64,000 nt of DNA from Shouchella sp047238345 (GTDB lineage: Bacteria; Bacillota; Bacilli; Bacillales; Bacillaceae_D). Position numbers and translations under genes: made by a program. Shown here in pieces: positions 49,748 to 58,573 of the stretch (its first letter is position 1; every line of letters begins with the position of its first letter). The stretch covers positions 2,914,001 to 2,978,000 of the forward strand of contig NZ_JBDFMQ010000001.1 of NCBI RefSeq assembly GCF_047238345.1. Direction: 5' to 3'. The notes below the pieces were generated by a model. That model made no database searches. It was not told where the DNA came from and worked only from the letters and a program-made list of their open reading frames with translations.

Positions 49748-50187
49748 AACGGTCCTCCTGTTTGATAAGACTGTTGCTCTAATTGATCGCCAATCCATTT
49801 GGAACCATCTTCCCAGTATTCTTTTTTCCAGATTGGCACCATTTCTTTTATCCGCTCCATTGCATACTCGTTTCCTTCGTACGCTGCTTTTCGATGAGGT
49901 GAGCTAACAGCAATGACAATGGCGATCTCGCTAATCTCTAAAACTCCTAATCGATGGGTAATGGCCACCTTTGTTCCAGGCCATTTGCTTTCAACTTCTT
50001 CCCCAATTTTTTGCAACATTTTTGTAGCCATTGTTTCATATGCATGGTACTCAAGCCTTATTGTTTTTTTCCCATGGGTTAATTCACGTACAGTTCCAAG
50101 AAACGTGGCGACAGCACCGCAATTTCGATCCATTACTTTATTGATGATGTCTTGAACTTGGATCGGATTCTTTGTTAATTCATACAC
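49744..50187 (-). CDS. moaE: Molybdopterin synthase catalytic subunit
   Basis: A 147-residue MoaE. NCGAVATFLGTVREL near residue 27 and LEYHAYETMATKML define the N-terminal half; TKVAITHRLGVLEI and VSSPHRKAAYEGNEYAMERI give the active-site HR and K residues, and PIWKKEYWEDGSKWIG is the C-terminal signature. It converts cPMP to molybdopterin with MoaD. GTG at 50187, 6 bases after GAGGGAG, fits better than the GTG five codons upstream that overlaps the site. Confidence 0.94.
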   Translation of the reverse strand: MYELTKNPIQVQDIINKVMDRNCGAVATFLGTVRELTHGKKTIRLEYHAYETMATKMLQKIGEEVESKWPGTKVAITHRLGVLEISEIAIVIAVSSPHRKAAYEGNEYAMERIKEMVPIWKKEYWEDGSKWIGDQLEQQSYQTGGPL

Positions 50188-50188
50188 G

Positions 50189-50692
50189 TTACGCTCCCTC
50201 ACTTCTCTCTATATACTCTTTTATGTATGTTAAAGCAGCTGGATCATCCCGTTGAAAGACTGGAAATGGCACGTTTTCTATGGCGTTCAACTTGTGATAG
50301 AGAACACAACAAATATTGTTTAAAGACAGTAATGCCAAATCTGTCTCGTCTCGTAAACAAACCACCTTTGGGTACGTTTCTTGCTTCCACCCTTCAATAA
50401 AAATTATATCTGGACGACATAAGTAGGTTTGAACATTGATTAAATGGGTGAGGGAAGGGTTGATGGCATTTGTAGAAAGATGCACCACGCCAGCCCCTTC
50501 AACAATGGAAGATGCCGAACCCTTTTGCATGAAGCGAGCGCTATCTGTCATGCCATCAGGTTCGCCCCCATGTCCGTGATGTTTAATCGTTGCCACAGTT
50601 TGGGGGGTCTGTTGGAAAGCAACTAGTAACCTCTCAATAAAAGTAGTTTTGCCGGCATTTTTATACCCTACGACTTGAAGAATTTTTCCCAA
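50189..50692 (-). CDS. mobB: Molybdopterin-guanine dinucleotide biosynthesis adapter MobB
   Basis: A 167-residue P-loop GTPase-like protein. Walker A is VVGYKNAGKTTFIERLL at residue 8, ATIKHHGHGGEPDG is the typical metal-binding region, and DIIFIEGWKQETYPKVVCLR is the conserved core. MobB assists MobA in making the guanine dinucleotide form of the cofactor. It overlaps the end of moeA by 25 bases and leaves 1 base before moaE, so the set is tightly coupled. Confidence 0.92.
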   Translation of the reverse strand: MGKILQVVGYKNAGKTTFIERLLVAFQQTPQTVATIKHHGHGGEPDGMTDSARFMQKGSASSIVEGAGVVHLSTNAINPSLTHLINVQTYLCRPDIIFIEGWKQETYPKVVCLRDETDLALLSLNNICCVLYHKLNAIENVPFPVFQRDDPAALTYIKEYIERSEGA

Positions 50693-51942
50693 GAGGAATC
50701 ACTTCCTTCAATGCTATTTAGGATCAAAACATCGACTTTGTCCCCTTTTTCATACCCTCTTGTCCCACCGGGTAATAAAATGAGCACGTCAGCTTCTGCA
50801 AGTGAAACGACGGATCCGGATTTATCCAGTCCAGAGGGGTACACGATATGCTCTCCTGTAGCTTCTTCCAACTTACCTCGAATGAGCCTTGTAAACGGAT
50901 TCGGTTTTGGAAAATCAACGCCTAGAGTTCCTTTACTTAAGGGAAGATGCGCTTTTGCTCGTTGTGAACGTCGAATAACTGGTCGAGCAAATAATTCAAA
51001 GCCAACAAAACATGCCCCTGGATTCCCAGATAGACCAAACAATAGCTTTCCACTTTTTGTTGCAGCAGCTGTTGTGACACTACCAGGCCGCATTGCTACT
51101 TTATTAAACAGTGTTTCTGCTTCTAATTGTTTCACAATTTCAGGCACTAAATCAAAATCCCCTACAGAAGCGCCACCTGTTGTAATCATAAGATCCACTT
51201 TATGTAATTGTTCACGAATAATCTTCATACATGGTTCTATTTTATCTTCAACGTGTCCAAGCATGACTGGAATACCACCAGCACGTAATACTTGCGCAGC
51301 AACCATATATGCATTGCTATTTCGAATTTTCCCTGGTTCTAGTGGTTCATTTACGTCTACTAATTCACTTCCAGTTGCGAGGATACCTACAACAGGTTGC
51401 GCGGCAACTGAAACGTTAGCAACTCCAAAGGTGGCAAGTTGAGCAATAATTCCAGGGTGAATCAAACTGCCTGCCTTTGCGATGATTTCTCCTTCTTCTG
51501 TGTCCTCTCCAATAAAAGAAATATTGTCATGATGCTTAACTTGCCGCTTAATGTCAATCTCGCTGCTGTTTTTTTCGTGAACAAGCTCAAGCATAATGAC
51601 TGCATCACAACCTGTGGGAATCATGGCTCCGGTCATAATTCGAACGGCTTCATATTCGCCGACTTCTGACTGAAACACTTGACCAGCGCCAATTTCTCCT
51701 ATCACACGAAACAAGACTGGTGTCTCTCGCGAGGCAGAAGCGGTGTCAACTGAACGAATAGCAAACCCATCATAAGGCGAGCGATTAAAAGAAGGAACTG
51801 GATGACTTGCTCGTAAGTCATCCGCTACAATTCTGCCATAGCTTTGAACAATTGATACGTTTTCCGTTCGTACTTCTAATGGATAGGCCATCACACGTTC
51901 AACGGCTTCGTCGATTTGAATTGGTTGTCTTCTTTCTACCAT
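50668..51942 (-). CDS. moeA: Molybdopterin molybdenumtransferase
   Basis: A 424-residue MoeA. VPSFNRSPYDGFAIRSVDT near residue 50 and GAMIPTGCDAVIMLE mark domain I/II. The MoCF-like domain has VGILATGSELVD, LMITTGGASVGDFD and LLFGLSGNPGACFVGFELF. Domain IV ends in VLILLPGG. It inserts molybdate into adenylated molybdopterin. The ATG at 51942 follows GGAGGTG; the open frame upstream overlaps moaA and is not used. Gap of 16 bases after moaA. Confidence 0.94.
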   Translation of the reverse strand: MVERRQPIQIDEAVERVMAYPLEVRTENVSIVQSYGRIVADDLRASHPVPSFNRSPYDGFAIRSVDTASASRETPVLFRVIGEIGAGQVFQSEVGEYEAVRIMTGAMIPTGCDAVIMLELVHEKNSSEIDIKRQVKHHDNISFIGEDTEEGEIIAKAGSLIHPGIIAQLATFGVANVSVAAQPVVGILATGSELVDVNEPLEPGKIRNSNAYMVAAQVLRAGGIPVMLGHVEDKIEPCMKIIREQLHKVDLMITTGGASVGDFDLVPEIVKQLEAETLFNKVAMRPGSVTTAAATKSGKLLFGLSGNPGACFVGFELFARPVIRRSQRAKAHLPLSKGTLGVDFPKPNPFTRLIRGKLEEATGEHIVYPSGLDKSGSVVSLAEADVLILLPGGTRGYEKGDKVDVLILNSIEGSDSSWEKFFKS

Positions 51943-51958
51943 TTTGGCACCTCCATTC

Positions 51959-52972
51959 CTATCCACCGATATAAGACATCTCAATTTTCTTCCTATTTTT
52001 TGATGATTCTGCGGTTCTTAATTCTGAATATCGATCAGAACGATTTTCCCAAATTGTCTTTATTTTTTCTTTGATAAAGGCATCCGATTGACCAGCTCGT
52101 AGGTCCTCTTTTAAATCGGTTCCTGATTCAGAGAACAAGCAAGTAAACACTTTTCCATCAGCAGAAAGGCGCGCTCTCGTACAAGTTCCACAAAATGTCT
52201 CTGTTACGGATGAAATAAACCCGACTTGAACGTCAGACCCTTCGTACTGGTAACGACTAGCCACTTCGCCAAAGTAATAGTGGTCAACAGGCTGTAGCGG
52301 ACCAATCTCCGATACTAACGTATGAAGTTCTTTCTTGGAGACGACTTTTGAATAACCCCAGCCGTTCGTTTGGCCCACATCCATAAATTCAATGAACCTC
52401 AGCATAACGCCTCGGTCTTTACAATACTTCGCCATTGGCACGACTTCTTGCTCGTTTAACCCACGCTTAACCACCATGTTCACTTTCACACCTAGGCCTG
52501 CTTCAAGCGCCGCATCAATGCCGCGAAGGACCACATCGGCTTTTGTTGCACGTCCGCTCATTTCTTGAAAAACAGTCGTATCCAAAGCATCTAAACTGAC
52601 ATTCACTCTCTTAAGTCCTGCTTCTTTTAATGATTTCGCTAACTTAGGCAGCATAACGCCGTTCGTCGTTAAAGCAATGTCGTCAATGCCTTCAATTTGA
52701 TTTAGTTCTTGTATAAGTTCTTCCACATTCTTTCTGAGAAGTGGTTCTCCACCTGTTATTCGGAGCTTATTAACACCTAAAGCGGCGAACTGATTCGCTG
52801 TCTGAACAATTTCTCCAAACGTTAAGAGTTCTTCTTCTTTCATAAAAACATAGTCTTTACCGAATATTTCCTTAGGCATACAGTACGTACACCGAAAGTT
52901 ACATTTATCCATAATCGAAATACGCAAATCTCGTAGCGGTCTACTTAATTGATCTTCAACGTTCATGTTCAT
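51959..52972 (-). CDS. moaA: GTP 3',8-cyclase (radical SAM)
   Basis: A 337-residue radical SAM enzyme, first step of the molybdenum cofactor pathway. The SAM cluster motif is MDKCNFRCTYCMP near residue 25, RITGGEPLLRKN follows, and the second cluster Cys lie in FCGTCTRARLSADGKVFTCLF near residue 265. The C-terminus ends in the Gly-Gly (MSYIGG) needed for activity. ATG at 52972 is 11 bases after AAAGGAG. First gene of the minus-strand moa operon, divergent from moaB. Confidence 0.95.
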   Translation of the reverse strand: MNMNVEDQLSRPLRDLRISIMDKCNFRCTYCMPKEIFGKDYVFMKEEELLTFGEIVQTANQFAALGVNKLRITGGEPLLRKNVEELIQELNQIEGIDDIALTTNGVMLPKLAKSLKEAGLKRVNVSLDALDTTVFQEMSGRATKADVVLRGIDAALEAGLGVKVNMVVKRGLNEQEVVPMAKYCKDRGVMLRFIEFMDVGQTNGWGYSKVVSKKELHTLVSEIGPLQPVDHYYFGEVASRYQYEGSDVQVGFISSVTETFCGTCTRARLSADGKVFTCLFSESGTDLKEDLRAGQSDAFIKEKIKTIWENRSDRYSELRTAESSKNRKKIEMSYIGG

Positions 52973-52991
52973 ACTTTACTGCTCCTTTCTA

Positions 52992-53011
52992 CTCACTTAC
53001 TATAGAGTGAG
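52992..53011. promoter_or_regulatory. Dyad in the moaA/moaB divergent promoter region
   Basis: CTCACT (52992-52997) and AGTGAG (53006-53011) form a perfect inverted repeat with 8 bp between, about midway in the 99-bp intergenic region. It could be an operator controlling both Moco operons. No riboswitch-sized leader exists on either side. Confidence 0.4.
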
Positions 53012-53071
53012 AGAAATTAGAAATTAGTTAGTTATTCATTATGTATATAGAAAGTAGAGGGATCTAAAGTT

Positions 53072-53560
53072 ATGCACCATTTATTTGATGTCAATTACGC
53101 CAACGTTGCCATTCTAACGTTATCTGACTCTCGTTCAAAAAAAGAAGATAAGAGTGGTCAACTTATTCAATACTTGCTAAATGATCACCATAAAATTGCA
53201 TCATATATCCTTATACCCGATGATCCACAACTTTTAACGTCAAATCTGCGTTCCTTAGAAGAAAACCATGCTGTTGACGTCATTATTTGTAACGGGGGGA
53301 CTGGAATAAGCAAACGTGATAACACTTACGCTACCATAAAAAGCTTAATCGATAAGGAACTACTCGGCTTTGGTGAACAATTTAGGCAAAGAAGTTATGA
53401 ACAAATTGGCGTAAGAGGACTTTTTAGCAACGCCATTGCCGGCGTGATAAACAACACTGCCATATTCGCCTTACCTGGTTCTTCAAATGCAGTTAAACTC
53501 GGCATGGAGGAATTTATTATCCCGATGATTCCTCATCTATTAGGAGAACTCAGAAAATGA
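53072..53560 (+). CDS. moaB: Molybdenum cofactor biosynthesis protein B (MPT adenylyltransferase-like)
   Basis: A 162-residue MoCF-fold protein. VAILTLSDSRSKKEDKSGQL opens the fold, VDVIICNGGTGISKRDNTY carries the GGTG-D motif, GFGEQFRQRSYEQIG follows, and IFALPGSSNAVKLGME closes the site. In Bacillus, MoaB/MogA-like proteins adenylate molybdopterin before MoeA. Its ribosome site (GAGGGAT) is weak and distant. It overlaps mobA by 4 bases, starting the plus-strand moaB-mobA-moaC operon. Confidence 0.92.
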   Translation: MHHLFDVNYANVAILTLSDSRSKKEDKSGQLIQYLLNDHHKIASYILIPDDPQLLTSNLRSLEENHAVDVIICNGGTGISKRDNTYATIKSLIDKELLGFGEQFRQRSYEQIGVRGLFSNAIAGVINNTAIFALPGSSNAVKLGMEEFIIPMIPHLLGELRK

Positions 53561-54123
53561 ACATTGCGGGTCTAGTCCTAGCAGGTGGAAAATCTAGTCG
53601 GTACGGTACGCAAAAATTATTTGCTGAATATGAAGGGGCTCCTCTTGTCTTGAAAAGCGTTCGTGCGTTTCAAAAAGCATCCCTTTCTTATTACATTGTA
53701 ACAAACGAAGAGCTTGCAGCCTATTTTAATAAAACCGATCCTTTCATTATTGAACAAACCCCTCATGAAGGACCACTCTCAGCATTATACACAGGCTTGC
53801 ACTACGTTCAACAACATAACTTTACTCATGTTCAAGTTTTAGCAGGTGATTTACCCTATATAGATGAATCTTTTACCGTGTTTATGCAACAACAACTATA
53901 TCGGCATCCTGATTCAGATATTCTCCTCCCAGTTCATCGAGGACTCGATCAACCTTTACACGGGTTGTATCATGTTAACTGCCTGTCAAAAATTGAACGA
54001 TTGCTACCGGATTATTCAAGTATGCGCGCCCTTTATTCAACTGTTCACACAAAGCGAATTAACTTTTCAGATGAAGTACCTTATTTTAAAAATATTAACC
54101 GTATAACGGATTGGAGCGACTAA
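53557..54123 (+). CDS. mobA: Molybdenum cofactor guanylyltransferase
   Basis: A 188-residue nucleotidyltransferase. The nucleotide loop LVLAGGKSSRYGTQKLF is at residue 5, EQTPHEGPLSALYTGLHY near residue 68, and VLAGDLPYIDESF carries the Mg-binding GD near residue 96. LLPVHRGLDQPLHGLYHVN completes the site. It joins GMP from GTP to molybdopterin. Seems complete though slightly shorter than many MobA. Start ATG overlaps the moaB stop. Confidence 0.92.
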   Translation: MNIAGLVLAGGKSSRYGTQKLFAEYEGAPLVLKSVRAFQKASLSYYIVTNEELAAYFNKTDPFIIEQTPHEGPLSALYTGLHYVQQHNFTHVQVLAGDLPYIDESFTVFMQQQLYRHPDSDILLPVHRGLDQPLHGLYHVNCLSKIERLLPDYSSMRALYSTVHTKRINFSDEVPYFKNINRITDWSD

Positions 54124-54124
54124 T

Positions 54125-54637
54125 ATGACTTCTTTTTCACATTTCAACAATGAAGGCCGAGCAAAAATGGTGAACGTCGCCGATAAAGACGAAACGGCTC
54201 GCACAGCTACAGCACGTACAAAAGTCCGCTTATCGCCTGCTTTATATCAGGCAATCCATGAGGAAGGGTTAAAGAAAGGCGATCCCCTTTCCGTTGCCCA
54301 AGTTGCCGGCATCATGGCAGCAAAAAAAACAGCAGATTGGATTCCTATGTGCCATCCAATTACGATCCAAGGAACAGATTTAACGTTTTCCTTTTCCGAA
54401 CGTAAAGAATCGAATGATTATGTACTCGTCATTCATGCCACAGTAACTGTTAAAAGCAATACTGGAGTTGAAATGGAGGCTCTTACCGCCGTCAGTGCTG
54501 CCGCTTTAACATTCTACGATATGTGCAAAGCCGTCGATAAAAGTATGATCATTGAAGAGACGCTGCTCGTTGAAAAAACCGGAGGCAAAAACGGTGATTT
54601 TTATCATCCACTTCTAGAAAAAGAGAGAAGCGAATAA
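54125..54637 (+). CDS. moaC: Cyclic pyranopterin monophosphate synthase
   Basis: A 170-residue MoaC. It starts with FSHFNNEGRAKMVNVADKDE, and active-site signatures are KTADWIPMCHPI near residue 80, NTGVEMEALTAVSAAALTFYDMCKAVDK and the C-terminal VEKTGGKNGDF. With MoaA it converts GTP to cPMP. The stop codon ends on the base adjoining the convergent hpaB stop; a shared hairpin covers both. Confidence 0.95.
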   Translation: MTSFSHFNNEGRAKMVNVADKDETARTATARTKVRLSPALYQAIHEEGLKKGDPLSVAQVAGIMAAKKTADWIPMCHPITIQGTDLTFSFSERKESNDYVLVIHATVTVKSNTGVEMEALTAVSAAALTFYDMCKAVDKSMIIEETLLVEKTGGKNGDFYHPLLEKERSE

Positions 54638-54648
54638 TCACTTCTCTC
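54623..54648. terminator. Bidirectional terminator inside two convergent stop regions
   Basis: GAGAGAAG (54623-54630) and CTTCTCTC (54641-54648) form a stem whose loop contains both stop codons. AAAAA before it gives a T run on the minus strand. Confidence 0.65.
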
Positions 54649-56077
54649 CCTTTAAAAACCTATGAACTCTTTCTTGCAGTGCTTCTTTTTTCGGGCGATA
54701 CAGCCCGTTTAAAGAAGAGAGTACACGAATAGGATCTCCGTAAAAGTATCGCTCATAAAGCAGTTGCCGGCTACCAAACTCAGTAATCGATAGATCTCGA
54801 GCAAGTTGGATTAGCTGAAATTTATCGTAAGCACTTACGTATTCACCTTTTACAAATCGTTCAAGCTGAGGTGCGATCGCTGAGTTAAAATCTTTTTCAC
54901 TTGGAGCGGCAATAAAGTGACTTGCTCCTAAAAGCTGAATAATTTCAATTAATCGTGGGTAGGTTGACTGATAATAAGACGCACAAGCTTTTAATGTTTC
55001 CAATTTAGGAACCATGATGCCATAGTCGTTTAATTCTGCCTGAGCCTCGGACGAATAGACGAAACCCATCATTGCTTCTAATGCAATGATGATCTCTGCA
55101 AGTTTTCCTTGAATATGCTGGTGCCGTTCGATATCGAATGTTGCTACCAACGCTTGAGCAATTCCTAGCACCCACTCTGTTTTGACAATTTGGCGGTTAA
55201 CTGCTTGATATAATAAAAATGATTCAACGCCTGTTTTCATAAATAAATCATTCATTAGCCACTCGTCTCGATACAAGAAGACACGCTCCCACGGAATAAA
55301 CACGTGGTCAAATACAACAATCGCATCTCCTTCTTCAAATTGAGCGCTCAAAGGCGAATCGAATACACTTTCCTTTTTGTAAGCAGGTCGATTAATAAAC
55401 GTTAGCCCCTCTGCATCCGATGGAACTGTACAACCAAATAAATAATCACTATCAATAAAAGCAGCAGATGGGACTACAAGCAATTCGTCTGTAATCCCAC
55501 CTTGAGTAGCTAATAATCGAGCCCCATCAATGATGATGCCCTCTTCCGTCTCTTCCACAATCTTTGTTGCAATCGCTTGCTCTGTCCCCTCGCCGTCCGG
55601 ATAAAAAGGTTTTCTGCTAATAGATGGGTTCACGAAAGTATGTGTAAATGTTAAGTCTTCCTCTTTTGCTCGTCTATAGATACGGTCAATATGATCACCA
55701 AATGCCGGATCATTCTCGGAAAAAAAATCTTTCGCTCCTGCCATAATGGTAATCATCGTATTCACATAATCTGGAGAGCGCCCAAGAACCCCTAACGTTT
55801 GATTTGCCCAAAGCTGTGTCGCTTTTCTCCGTTTAACTAAATCATCTTTTGTACGTGGAATTTCAAAAGAGAAATTCGATTGTTTATCCTTTGCTTGTAA
55901 AATAGCTGAATGCTGTTCGTCATGGACCATGTCATAGAGAAAGCTCTTGGCACGGAGGACCGAACGGAAAGGCTCAACCTCAGTGTAAGGAAGCTTGATA
56001 CGCTCTCCGTCCATCCATACATCACTCTTTAGACGCCCCATCCGCTTTAAAAACTCAGCACCAGTCGCAATTGTCAT
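54638..56077 (-). CDS. hpaB: 4-hydroxyphenylacetate 3-monooxygenase, oxygenase component
   Basis: A 479-residue HpaB-type FADH2-dependent aromatic hydroxylase. N-terminal TGAEFLKRMGRLKSDVWMDGERI is characteristic, as are FTHTFVNPSISRKPFY, IIDGARLLATQGGITDELLV, VFDHVFIPWERVFLYRD and the C-terminal ARDLSITEFGSRQLLYERYF. It hydroxylates 4-hydroxyphenylacetate or a similar phenol with flavin supplied by a reductase. No HpaC reductase and no other homoprotocatechuate genes are in the window, so the true substrate is open. AGGAGTG before the ATG. Confidence 0.9.
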   Translation of the reverse strand: MTIATGAEFLKRMGRLKSDVWMDGERIKLPYTEVEPFRSVLRAKSFLYDMVHDEQHSAILQAKDKQSNFSFEIPRTKDDLVKRRKATQLWANQTLGVLGRSPDYVNTMITIMAGAKDFFSENDPAFGDHIDRIYRRAKEEDLTFTHTFVNPSISRKPFYPDGEGTEQAIATKIVEETEEGIIIDGARLLATQGGITDELLVVPSAAFIDSDYLFGCTVPSDAEGLTFINRPAYKKESVFDSPLSAQFEEGDAIVVFDHVFIPWERVFLYRDEWLMNDLFMKTGVESFLLYQAVNRQIVKTEWVLGIAQALVATFDIERHQHIQGKLAEIIIALEAMMGFVYSSEAQAELNDYGIMVPKLETLKACASYYQSTYPRLIEIIQLLGASHFIAAPSEKDFNSAIAPQLERFVKGEYVSAYDKFQLIQLARDLSITEFGSRQLLYERYFYGDPIRVLSSLNGLYRPKKEALQERVHRFLKGEK

Positions 56078-56222
56078 TTTTCACACTCCTTCATTTCTCG
56101 CTATACCTTATGCACGTTTGCCTAAGTGTGTGTGCTAGAAAAATAAATCTCATCGTTTTAAAACAAGTCATTTGGGTACACAAAAGACAAGAACATTACT
56201 AGATAAAAGGAGCGCGATTTAA

Positions 56223-57041
56223 ATGGCACACCGAATTGAAGTCGAACACGGAACGACATTATTTGTTGAAGATATTGGCAGTGGACAACCTGTTATCTTT
56301 TTACACGGTTGGCCTGTCAATCATAAGATGTTTGAACATCAGATGGCCACATTGCCAGAACAAGGATTTCGCTTTATTGGTGTAGATTTAAGAGGATACG
56401 GACAATCGGATAAACCAGCTCATGGCTATGATTATGACCGCATGGCAGATGATTTACGTGTTGTAATTGACACATTAGGATTAAAAGATGCTGTACTCTG
56501 CGGTTTCTCTATGGGTGGGGCAATTGCAATTCGCTACATGGCGAAACACGGAGAAAAAGGAATTGCTCGTTTAGCGCTATTAGGAGCTGCTGCTCCAGTG
56601 TTTACGCAAAGAGACGATTTTGAGTATGGATTACCAAAAGAAAATGTGAATGGTCTTATAGATGGCGCCTATACAGATCGAGCAGATATGCTAAAAGACT
56701 TTGGCGGACTATTCTTTGGAAAAGAGCCGAGCACGCATTACAATAGCTGGTTTCATTCACTAGGGATGCAAGCAGGACCCCATTCCACCATTGCTTCTGC
56801 TCGTACCCTCCGAGATGCTGATTTGCGAGATGATTTAGCAGCAATCTCAGTCCCGACAGCGATTCTACATGGACGAAATGATGGCATTTGCCCGTTTGAT
56901 CTAGCAGAACAAATGGAAAAAGGCATTGAAGATGCTACCATCATTCCCTTTGAAGAAAGTGGACACAGCCTCTTTCATGATGAGCAAGAGAAGTTTAATG
57001 AAACGCTCATCCAGTTTATTTCTGAACCAGTAAAATTATAG
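56223..57041 (+). CDS. Alpha/beta hydrolase (non-heme haloperoxidase/esterase-like)
   Basis: A 272-residue alpha/beta hydrolase. Oxyanion motif VIFLHGWPVNHKMF near residue 26, DLRGYGQSDKP, nucleophile VLCGFSMGGAIA (Ser near residue 96), acid in LHGRNDGICP and base in FEESGHSLFHDE. HGWP and GFSMGG are typical of cofactor-free haloperoxidases/esterases. Substrate unknown. AAAAGGAGCG precedes the ATG. Single gene with its own terminator, next to hpaB but divergent from it. Confidence 0.9.
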   Translation: MAHRIEVEHGTTLFVEDIGSGQPVIFLHGWPVNHKMFEHQMATLPEQGFRFIGVDLRGYGQSDKPAHGYDYDRMADDLRVVIDTLGLKDAVLCGFSMGGAIAIRYMAKHGEKGIARLALLGAAAPVFTQRDDFEYGLPKENVNGLIDGAYTDRADMLKDFGGLFFGKEPSTHYNSWFHSLGMQAGPHSTIASARTLRDADLRDDLAAISVPTAILHGRNDGICPFDLAEQMEKGIEDATIIPFEESGHSLFHDEQEKFNETLIQFISEPVKL

Positions 57042-57054
57042 GCAATAGACGGAG

Positions 57055-57089
57055 CACAGAAAACGAACAAACTTGTTTTCTGTGTTTTT
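57055..57089 (+). terminator. Terminator of the alpha/beta hydrolase gene
   Basis: CACAGAAAAC (57055-57064) and GTTTTCTGTG (57075-57084) form a perfect 10-bp stem, then TTTTT. Confidence 0.93.
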
Positions 57090-57101
57090 CTTATATGTAA
57101 G

Positions 57102-57199
57102 ACTGTACAAACCTTCTCGCTTGTGGTAAAGTTTCTCGGTGCATTCATGACACGCAGTTCGTGACCTTCCTGCGCTATCAAAACTAGAGGAGTTTTTTT
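57102..57199 (+). promoter_or_regulatory. Leader with alternative hairpins before the queuosine-transporter gene
   Basis: TGTACA and TAAAGT with a 17-bp spacer may be the promoter. The leader can fold as CACG/CGTG or, exclusively, as CGCAG/CTGCG sharing the same bases. This could be a regulatory switch, but I could not match it to preQ1-I or preQ1-II consensus by eye. Confidence 0.3.
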
Positions 57200-57874
57200 A
57201 TGCCGACAGAAATTCTTGGTTTACTTTTTGCTATCGCAAATTTTTCTTTTCTTGTATTATTTTATAAATTATTTGGCAAGACAGGCATTATTACCTGGAT
57301 TGGTTTTGCCGCCATTTTAGCTAATTTACAAGTGTTAAAAACCATTGAGCTTTTTGGACTTATTGTCACCATGGGAAACGTGATGTACGCCACAACTTTT
57401 CTTGCTACTGACCTCCTAAATGAAAAATACGGCAAAGCAGTTGCCAAAAAAGCGGTTTGGCTCGGTTTCTCGACACTGCTCGTCTCAACGATCATCATGC
57501 AATTTGTCTTGCTGTTCCCCCCTCATGGAGAGGACTTGGCACATGGCCATCTTGCGTTTATTTTTGATTTTGCACTTCGAGTGGCATTAGGAAGCTTAAC
57601 AGCATTTCTCATCAGCAATCATATTAATATCTACATTTTTGCTTTCTTTAAAAAACTTTTTCCAAACATGCTTTGGTTGCGTAACATCATCTCAAGTATT
57701 TTTGGGCAAGCGCTAGATACACTCATCTTTTGTGCAATCGCCTTTTTAGGTGTCTATTCCATGGGCGTATGGTTTGAAATTGCATTAACGACGTATATTA
57801 TGAAATTTATCGTCTCGCTATTAGCGATGCCCTTTATTTATTGGGCACGCAGTATAAAACCGTTACAAGATTGA
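57200..57874 (+). CDS. Queuosine precursor transporter (VUT/YhhQ family)
   Basis: A 224-residue protein with about six TM helices. Family features are LFGKTGIITWIGFAAILAN, then NVMYATTFLATDLLNEKYGK near residue 62 with the conserved TDLLNEKYG, and ISSIFGQALDTLIFCAIAF near residue 165. VUT-family proteins import preQ0/preQ1 or queuine for tRNA modification. Start ATG follows AGAGGAG at 8 bases. Single gene. No queuosine biosynthesis genes are nearby. Confidence 0.88.
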   Translation: MPTEILGLLFAIANFSFLVLFYKLFGKTGIITWIGFAAILANLQVLKTIELFGLIVTMGNVMYATTFLATDLLNEKYGKAVAKKAVWLGFSTLLVSTIIMQFVLLFPPHGEDLAHGHLAFIFDFALRVALGSLTAFLISNHINIYIFAFFKKLFPNMLWLRNIISSIFGQALDTLIFCAIAFLGVYSMGVWFEIALTTYIMKFIVSLLAMPFIYWARSIKPLQD

Positions 57875-57910
57875 AAGCTTTCCTTCAGCTTAACGGTAAT
57901 AGAACATCAT

Positions 57911-57955
57911 AAAAATCTGTAGGGTTGATACATGTATCACTCCTACAGATTTTTT
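57911..57955. terminator. Strong bidirectional terminator
   Basis: AAAAATCTGTAGG (57911-57923) pairs with CCTACAGATTTTT (57942-57954). It ends the transporter gene and the convergent hypothetical gene. Confidence 0.9.
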
Positions 57956-57963
57956 ATGGTTTT

Positions 57964-58320
57964 TTACATTTCTTTATGAAACGCATTAATCATGATTTTA
58001 ATATTCGTGATATCCGCTTCATTTTTTTCTTCAATTTCTTCTTTTAATTCTATTAAAAATTGTTTCTTTGCTCGTAAATTATCAAGGGCTGATTGATAGT
58101 GCTGATACACTTCCCCTTCTGTTTGATTACTTTGCTCAATGTTGGCGTACACCGCTTCCATAAAGCGATATTCCGATAACTTATCGTTGACATTGACCGT
58201 TTCACCAGTGTCTTCCTCTTTTATTACTTCTGGTGTATCAATGGTATAAATCTCTCTTAATCGTTTTTGTAGAGAAGACATATGCTCCTCACAAAATTTT
58301 TGTAGCAATTCATCATCCAT
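57964..58320 (-). CDS. Hypothetical acidic coiled-coil protein
   Basis: A 118-residue acidic protein, all-helical by appearance: MDDELLQKFCEEHMSSLQKR, then EYRFMEAVYANIEQSNQTEG and the charged heptad-like LDNLRAKKQFLIELKEEIEE. No signal, TM segment or motif. AAGGAGG sits 7 bases before the ATG at 58320; the open frame continues 18 codons upstream without a good site. Family not recognised. Single gene between terminator and the divergent glycosyltransferase. Confidence 0.7.
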   Translation of the reverse strand: MDDELLQKFCEEHMSSLQKRLREIYTIDTPEVIKEEDTGETVNVNDKLSEYRFMEAVYANIEQSNQTEGEVYQHYQSALDNLRAKKQFLIELKEEIEEKNEADITNIKIMINAFHKEM

Positions 58321-58573
58321 GATAAGTCCTCCTTCCACATAAAGATCTTCTCTAAAAGTATACAGGAAAATCACAAATAATTGTCTTAAAATGGATTCAA
58401 CTTTCCCCCACCTACACCTTTTACAAACATTTGTTTAAACGTATGATGGTTAGGGTAATGAAATAGTTGTCTTCTTTTTAAAAAAAGCTCAATAAGTTTA
58501 CGGAAAGCGGGTGCATCGTTTACAACATGGGCTCACTACGTTTCTGTTTAGACTTGAAATGGAGGAAAAATAC

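Noticed and set aside
50675..51442. 255-codon plus-strand frame opposite moeA
   Set aside because: Antisense shadow with Ser/Thr/Pro-rich translation; moeA is unambiguous on the other strand.
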